A program made the position numbers and the translations under genes. Of a stretch of 21,490 nt of DNA, positions 1 through 5,667 are shown piece after piece. Origin of the DNA: a virus. Below the pieces are notes generated by a model that worked only from the letters and a program-made list of their open reading frames with translations, was not told where the DNA came from and did no database searches. The DNA lies in the IMG/VR virus record IMGVR_UViG_3300043429_000179, positions 1 to 21,490 of that record. One strand, given 5' to 3'. The number at the start of each line of letters is the position of its first letter. Positions within the stretch are counted from its first letter, which is position 1.

Positions 1-249
1 CAAAAGCCTCGGGCCTCGATCTGACCAAGGCAGCGTCTTGAGGTTGTGCCACAGGCGGCACAGGGCTGCGAAGTCAGCGATCTCCTTACGCAATGTCGTG
101 CCAGCCATGAGGTTCTTGCGAACCTGCGCTGCGTCACTAGCTGCGTTGTTGTCTGCGGCTAGCTTGCTCGACGTGGTGCGATCTACTTTGTTAGCGGTCC
201 ACACGCTGATGTTCAGTTCCACCAGCATGGATGATGATGCGATGCTCAT
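1..249 (-). CDS. Conserved phage protein, C-terminus cut by window edge
   Basis: An open frame of 83 codons runs from ATG at 249 to the window edge without a stop, so only the N-terminal part is present. It begins MSIASSSMLVELNISVWTAN and reaches a WHNLKTLPWSDRGPRLL segment. From general familiarity, this kind of small protein (a short hydrophilic N-terminus, then an L.WSD.G.RLL motif) recurs among hypothetical proteins of podovirus-type phages, but I know no function for it. The start is well supported: AAGGAG lies nine bases upstream, and the leader GGAGCAAACAACATG is identical to the one in front of the gene starting at 925. The ribosome binding site overlaps the stop codon of the upstream DUF551-like gene (262-264), so translation is probably coupled. 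It is the last minus-strand gene visible. Confidence 0.75.
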   Translation of the reverse strand, partial: MSIASSSMLVELNISVWTANKVDRTTSSKLAADNNAASDAAQVRKNLMAGTTLRKEIADFAALCRLWHNLKTLPWSDRGPRLL

Positions 250-261
250 GTTGTTTGCTCC

Positions 262-516
262 TTAGTCTGGGTTATAGTTCGGCAACTCAGGTAGTGGTTG
301 CCAGTGCGTAGCCACGTGGATGTGTCCGTTCACAGCTTGACGCACCTTGTGCTTGGGGTCGCCCTTCTTTCTCCGGGCAATTACTAAACGCAGGTAGGGT
401 GTAGGCTTCTCACCCCAGATAGCCTCGTGCAGCTTGGCCTCACTATGTGGCGGCAGCACCGCGCATAACAGGTATACTTCCTTGGGCGCGGTCTCTATGG
501 GTTGCCAGTCAGTCAT
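262..516 (-). CDS. DUF551-like small protein
   Basis: This 84-aa protein opens MTDWQPIETAPKEVYLL and ends with ATHWQPLPELP. The paired W.PI..APK and THW.PLP signatures are characteristic of the DUF551 family, common in phages and prophages and of unknown function. The open frame extends further upstream, but the ATG at 516 is preferred: the family normally begins within a few residues of the WQPIETAPK motif, and the extension lies inside the gene that ends at 509. The two genes overlap by 8 bases, which suggests translational coupling. No membrane segment or catalytic motif is visible. The family assignment rests on motif recognition, not on a search. Confidence 0.75.
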   Translation of the reverse strand: MTDWQPIETAPKEVYLLCAVLPPHSEAKLHEAIWGEKPTPYLRLVIARRKKGDPKHKVRQAVNGHIHVATHWQPLPELPNYNPD

Positions 517-925
517 CTCCCAGCACCCGTTCAGCTTCAGCCCGCATGTCCACAAGCTCGCACCAAGCGTCACGGGTAATGTCCCCGCTGATGGCGAGCG
601 CACCAGTCCAACTCAAGAACAACTCAAGAACTTGCTCCAGTTGCTTCTCACGCTTGGACTCAGGCACGGGCACAGGGATGGGTAGCACAGCACATACGCT
701 AGCTATGACTTCTTCCACTTCCTTCACGGCCCTCGGCCCGATGCCGTGCTGCTTACGTAGTGTGCGGTTGATGAGCGCCATCTGCGCATCATGTAGGGTG
801 CTGGCCCCGCAATCCTTCAGTGCTTTCAACGTGCGGACGCTAAGCTCTACGTCCTCTAACGGAATAGCTTTGAGCCGCCCGTCTAGCGCGTCGATCATTT
901 GGTTGAGGCGTATATCTACAGCCAT
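509..925 (-). CDS. Small protein with RNA polymerase alpha-CTD-like domain
   Basis: This is a 138-aa protein. Residues about 20-75 read like the C-terminal domain of bacterial RNA polymerase alpha: PLEDVELSVRTLKALKDCG matches the alpha-CTD pattern (D.LELTVRS.NCLK), and GIGPRAVKEVEEVI matches its helix-hairpin-helix (NLGKKSLTEIKDVL). Arg31 aligns with E. coli alpha R265, the main UP-element DNA contact, and Gly63 with G296. The remainder (residues 80-138) is a Pro-Val linker followed by helices that I do not recognise. Full-length alpha is about 330 aa, so this is a free-standing CTD-like module without the assembly domain. A role in redirecting host transcription is inference. Start ATG 925 has AAGGAG nine bases upstream, and the 20-bp palindrome at 939-958 abuts that site. 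A generic DNA-binding HhH protein is the alternative. Confidence 0.75.
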   Translation of the reverse strand: MAVDIRLNQMIDALDGRLKAIPLEDVELSVRTLKALKDCGASTLHDAQMALINRTLRKQHGIGPRAVKEVEEVIASVCAVLPIPVPVPESKREKQLEQVLELFLSWTGALAISGDITRDAWCELVDMRAEAERVLGDD

Positions 926-938
926 GTTGTTTGCTCCT

Positions 939-958
939 TATCTTAACTGGTTGAGATA
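939..958. promoter_or_regulatory. 20-bp palindromic operator-like site, copy 1
   Basis: The sequence is TATCTTAACTGGTTGAGATA. It fills the gap between the VWA gene (stop at 960-962) and the alpha-CTD-like gene (start 925), and directly abuts the latter's AAGGAG. It belongs to a six-copy family with half-site TAKCTYAACY. A DNA operator is likely; a leader RNA hairpin is possible. Confidence 0.75.
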
Positions 959-959
959 C

Positions 960-2162
960 TTATTCTTTGTCCAGATATATGGTCATGCCTGTCTGCGCCG
1001 TGATGCCCTTGCTCGTCACAACCCACAGCACAGGGCAGTCGAAGTCAGGCCACATATCTACGTAGCCATCCGTCAGCATGATGATGCACTCAGGGTTGAG
1101 ATGTTTATCCGTCAAGTGTCGCTTGACGCATGACGGACTTGTGCCCCCGCCACCTCTAGGTTTGGTCGAGGTCGCCAGCATGTCGAGGTTGGTCTCGTTA
1201 TACTCCTCATGGCTAGCCACTGCGCTGTCCCAATAGAGCAGGTCAATCTTCTCAGGCTGCACTTGCTTAGCCACAGCCACCACCTCGGTAAGCATGGCGG
1301 TAATCTCAGGCCCAGTGATGGAGCCCGATGTGTCCACGCCCACCACGATGTGTCCGACACGCTCGCTCTGCATTGAAGGGAGCAGGATGTCTTGCGCTAA
1401 GAATCTACGATTTGGTCTGCGCCATGTGGATGTGTCACGCCCACTGCACGTCGAGCGCACAAACTCGGCCAGCACCTCACGCCAGTTGATCTTGGGATTG
1501 AGTAGCGCACTAAGCTCACGCTCTAGGTTGCTACCTCCCTTGCCGTTCACCTTGCGATGCTCACGCTCACCTTGACGCAGGGCTTGGTCGATGTCCTTGG
1601 CTAGCTTGTCCTTGGCCTCTTGGGTCATGCCGTTGGCAGACTGCCAGTCATGCTCGTCGAAGCCTTGGCCTACGCCGCTAGCGCCACCCCCGTTCTGCTT
1701 CTCCTGTTTGAGGATGCGATAGATGCTGGGCACGTCCATGCCCTTGAACCTAGTGTCGCACACACCGATGCGCTGCCCGTCGATCTTGGGGAAGGCAATG
1801 GTCTGTTCGGCTGGGTCCATATCTACCAGCAGCAGGTTGATGCGGTGGTCACACGCCACGTTGGCAAGCTCTGCGTCCTCCTCGAACAGGCGCTTCCATG
1901 TGGTCAGGTCACGCCCGATCTTGTGCAGGTTCTCGTGCAGCACGACGAAGGCAAGCATCTTCTCGTCTAGTATCTCAACCAGTTTACGTCCGTATAGCTC
2001 GTTACAGCCATCAGTGCAGGCGGTTGGGATGTCATCGCGTAGCTCGGTCCTGCCCACCATCATGATGCCACGCCAGAATGCAAAGCGCGGGTCACGCAGC
2101 AGGTTAATCTTGACACGCTTTAGTTTGCGGTCAGCGGTGTCCACTTGGGTCATCATGTTCAT
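960..2162 (-). CDS. Metallopeptidase-like (HExxH) and von Willebrand factor A domain protein
   Basis: This is a 400-aa protein. The N-terminal half contains HENLH (residues 76-80), an HExxH zinc-peptidase signature set in a helix (AFVVLHENLHKIG). This is typical of the putative metallopeptidase domain that accompanies VWA-like domains in the DUF2201 family. The C-terminal half is VWA-like: the MIDAS motif DTSGSI at 277-282, a Thr within GGGGTSP at 337-343, and LTDG at 363-366. Together these form a complete D.S.S...T...D metal site. A Gly-rich linker lies near 158-166. The gene sits directly downstream of a MoxR-like AAA+ ATPase and a 78-aa protein, so it resembles the general MoxR/VWA partnership (for example RavA-ViaA), in which ATPase and VWA protein remodel client complexes. 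Proteolysis is inferred only from HExxH. Start ATG 2162 has GGGAG eight bases upstream. Confidence 0.85.
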   Translation of the reverse strand: MNMMTQVDTADRKLKRVKINLLRDPRFAFWRGIMMVGRTELRDDIPTACTDGCNELYGRKLVEILDEKMLAFVVLHENLHKIGRDLTTWKRLFEEDAELANVACDHRINLLLVDMDPAEQTIAFPKIDGQRIGVCDTRFKGMDVPSIYRILKQEKQNGGGASGVGQGFDEHDWQSANGMTQEAKDKLAKDIDQALRQGEREHRKVNGKGGSNLERELSALLNPKINWREVLAEFVRSTCSGRDTSTWRRPNRRFLAQDILLPSMQSERVGHIVVGVDTSGSITGPEITAMLTEVVAVAKQVQPEKIDLLYWDSAVASHEEYNETNLDMLATSTKPRGGGGTSPSCVKRHLTDKHLNPECIIMLTDGYVDMWPDFDCPVLWVVTSKGITAQTGMTIYLDKE

Positions 2163-2367
2163 GGTTTGCTCCCTCCATCATTTGGTTTAGTTCGTTGTAG
2201 TCCCCGGTCGTGAATTGAATGTAAGCATCTAGCTCATCCTTGGCCCACAACTTCTGAAGATAGAGAAGGCCATTCTCTGCTCTATATTTAATGTTGTAGG
2301 GCACACACCCCTCGATCCGGTGATACCTAAACCGCTCGTCAAGCTCTGTTACCTCAAGCACCTCCAT
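2131..2367 (-). CDS. 78-aa protein between the AAA+ ATPase and the VWA protein
   Basis: This 78-aa protein begins MEVLEVTELDERFRYHRIEG and ends in a His/Asp-rich tail. I do not recognise the family. The frame could be extended 30 bases to a TTG, but ATG 2367 is preferred because it forms a TGATG junction with the ATPase stop (2367-2369), a classic coupled arrangement. The 3' end overlaps the VWA gene by 32 bases. The position is conspicuous: it is sandwiched with overlaps on both sides between the two halves of a MoxR/VWA pair. It may therefore be an adaptor or substrate of that pair, which is inference from context only. Confidence 0.7.
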   Translation of the reverse strand: MEVLEVTELDERFRYHRIEGCVPYNIKYRAENGLLYLQKLWAKDELDAYIQFTTGDYNELNQMMEGANHEHDDPSGHR

Positions 2368-3434
2368 CACAGCAGGTCTTGGTTCTTGGTCAGCCAATCG
2401 CGGTAGCTTGCGTTGGCAAAGCCCACCTTCTGCTTGTTGGACTTGGCAAGAGCGAGGCAGAATGTCGCCTGCCAGTTGGTGTCGAACCGATCCAAATACT
2501 GCATGAACGGGTCGATGGTCTCAGCCTCCACACGCTGCACTGCACCAAAGACTAGCACAGCAGACGCACCGGGACTGTCCGGCACACGCGCAGACTTAGG
2601 GTTAGCGATGATGTCAGCCCATGCGGGAAGCTCGTTCTGATGCTCGATATACGCACCTAGATCACGCGCTGCTTGCTCACCGATTGTGCCGATCAAGGCT
2701 GCGGTCATGGCGTTGGAGCCAAGCTCACGCCTACGCTTCACGATATGCGATGCGCGGGAGAGCGAGCGAGGTGAGACGTAGACCTTAGACGGGCGGCGCG
2801 GGTTGTAGATGTAGTGATTGTCCTCTTGACCATCGTCTAAGTAGCTAGCGAATAGCTGCGGGACTTCCTTGACGAACGCAATGATCGCGCCATCCACGCC
2901 AGCGTCAACTGCGTAGTTGTGAATCCACTCGTCTGCGGTTGGCTTGCGCATACGCACAGTGGTCTGTCGATTGATGGTGTGCGCCTTGCGGTTGTCGCCC
3001 ACCCCGTCCGTTGTCAGGTTGCCAGTCGTAAACACGATAGAGCCCGGCGGCAGCGGGATGTCACCGAAGCGCGGGTTGGTCTCCTCTAACAGCGGGTGCA
3101 GCATGTTCTGCACGGGGGCTGCGCCCTTGGGAAACTCGTCGAGCATGATGATAACAGGCTCGCCAAGGTGCAGGTTGAACCGCTCGTTAGGGTAATAGCC
3201 AGTGGTCTTGCTGTCGTGCTTGATGACAGGCAACGCCACGTCACCGATGTCCAAGTTGGGCACGTCGATATAGGCCCAGCGGGTGATGCCCGTGCGCTTG
3301 CTGATATGCTGAATGCCAGATGATTTGCCGATACCCATCTCGCCCTCAACGTGAACACGCAGTTCCGGGCAGAAAGAGATCAGGTCGAACGTCTCGTTGA
3401 AGCTCAGCGTCGAGCCAAAGTTAATCATAGTCAT
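2367..3434 (-). CDS. MoxR-like AAA+ ATPase
   Basis: This 355-aa protein has the AAA+ core motifs in order: Walker A GEMGIGKS at residues 31-38, Walker B VIIMLDEF at 94-101, sensor 1 TTGN at 136-139, and arginine-finger candidates at R156 and R161 (NRQTTVRMR). The extended insertion pattern and the downstream VWA gene place it with the MoxR/RavA/CobS-like ATPases, which act as oligomeric chaperones on partner complexes. The frame is open to a GTG at 3461, but ATG 3434 is chosen because AAGGAGC ends about 7 bases before it. A minus-strand promoter (3512-3540) and a palindromic operator-like site (3459-3478) lie upstream, so the three-gene ATPase/VWA unit can be controlled separately from the small genes before it. 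CobS-like chelatase is an alternative, but no cobalamin gene is nearby. Confidence 0.87.
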   Translation of the reverse strand: MTMINFGSTLSFNETFDLISFCPELRVHVEGEMGIGKSSGIQHISKRTGITRWAYIDVPNLDIGDVALPVIKHDSKTTGYYPNERFNLHLGEPVIIMLDEFPKGAAPVQNMLHPLLEETNPRFGDIPLPPGSIVFTTGNLTTDGVGDNRKAHTINRQTTVRMRKPTADEWIHNYAVDAGVDGAIIAFVKEVPQLFASYLDDGQEDNHYIYNPRRPSKVYVSPRSLSRASHIVKRRRELGSNAMTAALIGTIGEQAARDLGAYIEHQNELPAWADIIANPKSARVPDSPGASAVLVFGAVQRVEAETIDPFMQYLDRFDTNWQATFCLALAKSNKQKVGFANASYRDWLTKNQDLL

Positions 3435-3458
3435 GTCAGTTGCTCCTTGTGAGGTATC

Positions 3459-3478
3459 CACCTCAACTGGTTGAGATA
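3459..3478. promoter_or_regulatory. 20-bp palindromic operator-like site, copy 2
   Basis: The sequence is CACCTCAACTGGTTGAGATA. The inner 14 bases, CTCAACTGGTTGAG, are symmetric except at the central pair; the outer left arm has drifted from the family consensus. It lies between the promoter at 3512-3540 and the AAA+ gene, roughly +27 to +46 in the predicted transcript. Repression by roadblock is possible. Confidence 0.65.
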
Positions 3479-3511
3479 GCTGCGGCTGTGCCGTCTCGCT
3501 ATCCTTTACAT

Positions 3512-3540
3512 TGTCTAGCCTATTTGCGTAGGAAAGTCAA
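3512..3540 (-). promoter_or_regulatory. Sigma70-type promoter for the AAA+/VWA genes
   Basis: Read on the minus strand it is TTGACT, a 17-base spacer, then TAGACA. The -35 box overlaps the stop codon of the 55-aa gene (3537-3539). Transcription would begin near 3505 and run through operator copy 2 into the ATPase gene. This is a pattern-based call. Confidence 0.55.
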
Positions 3541-3704
3541 CCTTCGTCGGCCTTGCGGTCATAGTGTTGCGCTTCCAGTTGGCGTTGCTTCTTGAGCAGA
3601 CGCTCCCCTAGCACAATAGCCAGTTCATCCTTGGACTGCCGCGCGATGTCGATCAGTTCCTCAGTGTCCAGCATCCGGTAATAATTGCGGTCATTGGTTG
3701 TCAT
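3537..3704 (-). CDS. Small conserved phage protein (55 aa)
   Basis: This 55-aa protein begins MTTNDRNYYRMLDTEELIDI and continues with ARQSKDELAIVLGERL. The motif YYR.L.TEELI..AR.S.DELA..LGERL is one I associate with small phage proteins of unknown function. ATG 3704 is selected over upstream in-frame codons because GAGGAC lies a suitable distance ahead. It overlaps the membrane protein gene (stop 3691-3693) by 14 bases. It is predicted to be helical and soluble, with no recognisable catalytic residues. Confidence 0.65.
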   Translation of the reverse strand: MTTNDRNYYRMLDTEELIDIARQSKDELAIVLGERLLKKQRQLEAQHYDRKADEG

Positions 3705-3813
3705 CGTCGTTGTCCTCTCTGATTGCTTGCTTGATGGTATCGAGGAACACCACAGCCCCAAGGACAATGATGCCCACGAAAAATAGTTCCGTCATGATGT
3801 GCCAGAATGTCAT
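3691..3813 (-). CDS. Small single-pass membrane protein (40 aa)
   Basis: This 40-aa protein begins MTFWHIMTELFFVGIIVLGA. Residues about 8-26 form one hydrophobic transmembrane helix, followed by an acidic, hydrophilic tail (IREDNDDDNQ). Start ATG 3813 follows GAAGGTGG. It overlaps the neighbouring coiled-coil gene by 4 bases (CATGA-type junction) and the 55-aa gene by 14 bases, so it is embedded in a coupled operon. The function is unknown. A role at the host membrane during early infection is possible, and it is too short and in the wrong module to call a holin. Confidence 0.6.
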   Translation of the reverse strand: MTFWHIMTELFFVGIIVLGAVVFLDTIKQAIREDNDDDNQ

Positions 3814-4019
3814 GCCACCTTCTCCCGTGTGCGTTCTACTTCTAGCGTATTGCGCACGTTCCACTCGTTGAACCAGCCGATAAAGCCACGGCGCTTGCCG
3901 AAAGCATGGCAAGCCTTGGTCAGTTGGGGTTCTAGCTGGCGTAGCTCTCGGCGCAGGTCATCCACGCGGTCGAGCAGGGCGATGCACTCAGCATCCAGTT
4001 GGTCGTTAGTCTTGTCCAT
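3810..4019 (-). CDS. Small coiled-coil protein (about 69 aa)
   Basis: It begins MDKTNDQLDAECIALLDRVD and carries a charged helical segment (DLRRELRQLEPQL), then a basic, aromatic stretch (GKRRGFIGWFNEWNV). ATG 4019 is preferred over the ATG six bases upstream (4025), because the AAGGAG motif would be only a base or two from 4025 but 8 bases from 4019. It overlaps the stop of the preceding gene (4006-4008). No family is recognised; it is probably an early accessory protein. Confidence 0.6.
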   Translation of the reverse strand: MDKTNDQLDAECIALLDRVDDLRRELRQLEPQLTKACHAFGKRRGFIGWFNEWNVRNTLEVERTREKVA

Positions 4020-4191
4020 CGTCATCTCTCCTTGCGCTCACTGCTTGGTGCAGCAGGGCTTTCATGTGTTTTATTTCGTCTTGTAAGTGTTCCACATATT
4101 TCATGAGCTTGCGCAGTAGCGTTTTGTCCTCGCCTTCGAGGTCGTCGCGTAGCTCGATCAGTTTCTTCCACTCGTCTGGTCTGATGTGCAC
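4006..4191 (-). CDS. Small helical protein (61 aa), GTG start
   Basis: It begins MHIRPDEWKKLIELRDDLEG and continues as a heptad-like helix (LLRKLMKYVEHLQDEIKHMKALLHQAV), suggesting a short coiled coil. The start is GTG at 4191, with GGGAG six bases upstream. The upstream gene's TAA ends at 4193, leaving only one base between them. The function is unknown. The close packing and shared ribosome-binding style place it in the same operon as its neighbours. Confidence 0.6.
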   Translation of the reverse strand: MHIRPDEWKKLIELRDDLEGEDKTLLRKLMKYVEHLQDEIKHMKALLHQAVSARRDDDGQD

Positions 4192-4192
4192 G

Positions 4193-4345
4193 TTATTCTC
4201 CCTCCACTGTTTCGATTAGGTCGAACATGCTTGTGTCCTCATTGCGCACGATCTCGGCCAGCAGTTCTAACAGCCCATCACGAGCTTGCTCCTCGCCTTC
4301 GTCGGCTCCGATATAAAAGTCGGTGCTGAATACATACGTCGCCAT
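4193..4345 (-). CDS. Small acidic protein (50 aa)
   Basis: This short reading frame gives a 50-aa acidic protein beginning MATYVFSTDFYIGADEGEEQ and ending MFDLIETVEGE. GGAGAG precedes the ATG. It exactly fills the gap between the zinc-ribbon gene (stop at 4347, one base away) and the 61-aa gene (start 4191, one base away). That spacing is the strongest evidence that it is real. The composition is strongly acidic with a helical C-terminal half. A DNA-mimic or anti-host inhibitor is conceivable, but only size and charge support that. Confidence 0.6.
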   Translation of the reverse strand: MATYVFSTDFYIGADEGEEQARDGLLELLAEIVRNEDTSMFDLIETVEGE

Positions 4346-4346
4346 C

Positions 4347-4550
4347 TCACTCTCCTACTCTCTTAGGGTTAAGCATCTTGAGTTCCTCGGGGTTGGTCAC
4401 GAGGATGTAATTTGATTTGGAAAGCGGCACTGCCGCCCAGCTTACCATGTGCGCCCGCTTGTCTCCGCATGGCATACATACGTCATAGCCTAGCCGCGCA
4501 CGGGCTGCCGGGTAAAGGTCACCGCACTTGCGGCATATAACTTCAGTCAT
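4347..4550 (-). CDS. Small zinc-ribbon protein (67 aa)
   Basis: Two CxxC knuckles are visible: C6/C9 (ICRKCG) and C25/C28 (VCMPCG), separated by 15 residues, forming a four-cysteine zinc ribbon. The C-terminal half (LSKSNYILVTNPEELKMLNPK) is not recognised. Such small zinc-ribbon proteins are common in phage early regions and may bind nucleic acid or RNA polymerase; the specific role is unknown. Start ATG 4550 uses the shared leader GGAGCAAAC, and operator copy 3 (4561-4580) lies immediately upstream of it. Confidence 0.7.
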   Translation of the reverse strand: MTEVICRKCGDLYPAARARLGYDVCMPCGDKRAHMVSWAAVPLSKSNYILVTNPEELKMLNPKRVGE

Positions 4551-4560
4551 CGTTTGCTCC

Positions 4561-4580
4561 TATCTTAACTGGTTGAGCTA
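4561..4580. promoter_or_regulatory. 20-bp palindromic operator-like site, copy 3
   Basis: The sequence is TATCTTAACTGGTTGAGCTA. It fills the space between the 113-aa gene (its stop 4578-4580 lies inside the site) and the GGAGCAAAC leader of the zinc-ribbon gene. It is the same family as copies 1, 2, 4, 5 and 6. Confidence 0.75.
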
Positions 4581-4919
4581 GGCTGCTCGCTTGGCGCGTA
4601 GCTCTGCGTGGTATGCGTCCCCATGATCTTGGATAAACCTGCGGAGCCAATGGCAGGGCGCGTGTTCTGTCGCCTCGTGCGGATGTGCGTAGGTGTAGTG
4701 GTGCGATGTGGTCGGGGAATATTTGTCCTCATTGGAATACCACGTCTCATTGGCGGCATCCCACACGAACAGCGGCCAGTGTTCGCCGTAGCTATAGACG
4801 ACATACAGACCAGATGCCGTCCACCTTGCGTAAAGCTGCTTATTGGAGTTGTCGAAGGGAACGCAGTTGCGCACGTATTTGCGGCAGTCGCGGTTGGTTG
4901 TCTTGACGATCTTGCTCAT
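4578..4919 (-). CDS. Conserved phage hypothetical protein (113 aa)
   Basis: This is a 113-aa protein rich in aromatic and histidine residues. It has a YVRNCVPFDNSNKQLYA segment, then LYVVYSYGEHWPLFVWD, then a region with T.SHH..AHPH (residues about 71-80). I recognise this pattern (a 'YSYGEHWPLFVWD ... W..N.DKYS.TTS.H..H..P' protein) from many unrelated phages, where it is of unknown function. Start ATG 4919 has GGGAGCAAACC upstream, the leader shared by its neighbours. The His/aromatic content suggests a compact fold possibly binding a ligand or metal, which is inference. It lies between two palindromic operator-like sites. Confidence 0.72.
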   Translation of the reverse strand: MSKIVKTTNRDCRKYVRNCVPFDNSNKQLYARWTASGLYVVYSYGEHWPLFVWDAANETWYSNEDKYSPTTSHHYTYAHPHEATEHAPCHWLRRFIQDHGDAYHAELRAKRAA

Positions 4920-4931
4920 TGGTTTGCTCCC

Positions 4932-5147
4932 TTAGTTGATGTTTTGAAGGATGCCGCTCACGTCACGCAACGTGCGGGCGTAGAAATAGGGGATGGTGTT
5001 GTCAGTCACGACAACCTGTGCGGCGCGATAGCCACGATACGAGTCGTGCTTCTGGATGATGTATTGGTTGCCGCTGCGGTCCCACCCGACATACTGGTAA
5101 AACTTGGTGGGCAATGCGCGTTCGATGTTGATGTAGCTTCTAGCCAT
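4932..5147 (-). CDS. First gene of the small-protein operon (71 aa)
   Basis: It begins MARSYINIERALPTKFYQYV and is rich in Tyr and Arg, ending DVSGILQNIN. ATG 5147 is chosen over a GTG at 5162 because GGAG lies nine bases before 5147. It is the promoter-proximal gene: the extended -10 promoter at 5221-5249 and operator copy 4 (5164-5183) lie directly upstream. I do not recognise the family, and no motif or membrane segment is seen. Being first behind a strong regulated promoter suggests an immediate-early product. Confidence 0.65.
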   Translation of the reverse strand: MARSYINIERALPTKFYQYVGWDRSGNQYIIQKHDSYRGYRAAQVVVTDNTIPYFYARTLRDVSGILQNIN

Positions 5148-5163
5148 CGTTTCAGTCTCCACT

Positions 5164-5183
5164 TATCTTAACTGGTTGAGCTA
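5164..5183. promoter_or_regulatory. 20-bp palindromic operator-like site, copy 4
   Basis: The sequence is TATCTTAACTGGTTGAGCTA, identical to copy 3. It lies between the promoter at 5221-5249 and the first gene of the leftward operon, about +31 to +50 of the predicted transcript. With copy 5 it flanks the promoter, a layout compatible with looping or roadblock repression. Confidence 0.75.
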
Positions 5184-5220
5184 AGTTTCCGTCGCGGGCG
5201 TGGTTCGCCCCGACCTCTTC

Positions 5221-5249
5221 TTAATAGCAGCGTAGGTGGACAATGTCAA
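5221..5249 (-). promoter_or_regulatory. Strong extended -10 promoter of the leftward operon
   Basis: On the minus strand it reads TTGACA, a 17-base spacer, then TATTAA, with an extended -10 TGC immediately before the -10 hexamer. This is the best promoter in the window. Transcription would start near 5214 and enter the 71-aa gene. The flanking sequence CTTGACATTGT recurs at about 6674, upstream of the 249-aa gene. Confidence 0.7.
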
Positions 5250-5267
5250 GTGCTGGGTGGTGTGGGT

Positions 5268-5287
5268 TAGCTCAACCGGTTGAGATA
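5268..5287. promoter_or_regulatory. 20-bp palindromic operator-like site, copy 5
   Basis: The sequence is TAGCTCAACCGGTTGAGATA, symmetric at all but one pair and the closest to the consensus. Its centre is 31 bp upstream of the centre of the -35 box at 5244-5249 (about -63). That is a class-I activator-like position. Confidence 0.75.
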
Positions 5288-5310
5288 GGCAGGGCTGATG
5301 CGAGGCTGGG

Positions 5311-5647
5311 GCTTTGTAAGAAAAGGGGACGTAAGAATGTAAGGGCGAAAAACCAAAATCTTACAAAAGATCTTACAAAACCAAAAGCACGGAAATCTGC
5401 GGGGTTGAGGTAGGAAAAATGGTGTAATGTAAGAATGTAAGAAAAATATTTATATTATATATAGAGGGGGGCGGGAAATCTGACGGATTGGTTAATCGGC
5501 GAGAAGGCCCGAACAGACTGTCTAGTTTGGATATAACCTGAAAAAAAATCTTACATTCTTACAATGCCCGGAAAACTGCCAAAAATTTTCTTACAATAGG
5601 CCAGATTCCCTTACGCAGAAATCTTACAAAGCCCAAAAAATCTTACG
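5311..5647. other. Iteron-like array with AT-rich core: candidate replication origin
   Basis: This is a gene-free stretch. Heptamers TGTAAGA (plus orientation) or TCTTACA (inverted), including one-mismatch forms, occur at 5315, 5330, 5338, 5359, 5371, 5428, 5436, 5549, 5557, 5589, 5610, 5622 and 5641. Several are spaced exactly 8 or 12 bp apart. The left cluster is mostly in one orientation and the right cluster entirely in the opposite one. Between them lies an almost pure A/T run (5442-5464). Repeated initiator boxes flanking an AT-rich unwinding element is the usual layout of phage and plasmid origins. No replication initiator gene is identified in the window, so the call is structural. 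A multi-site regulator array is the alternative. Confidence 0.5.
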
Positions 5648-5667
5648 CTTGACAGACCGCCCGCCCG

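Noticed and set aside
447-1133. Long plus-strand open frame of 228 codons
   Set aside because: It lies over the opposite strand of the alpha-CTD-like, DUF551-like and VWA genes, which have motifs and ribosome binding sites; its product has no recognisable pattern.
1971-1990. Possible seventh palindrome copy (TATCTCAACCAGTTTACGTC) inside the VWA gene
   Set aside because: Only the left half-site matches; the right half is degenerate and is explained by the coding sequence.
5311-5647. CRISPR array
   Set aside because: Repeats are only seven bases, occur in both orientations and have no regular spacers.
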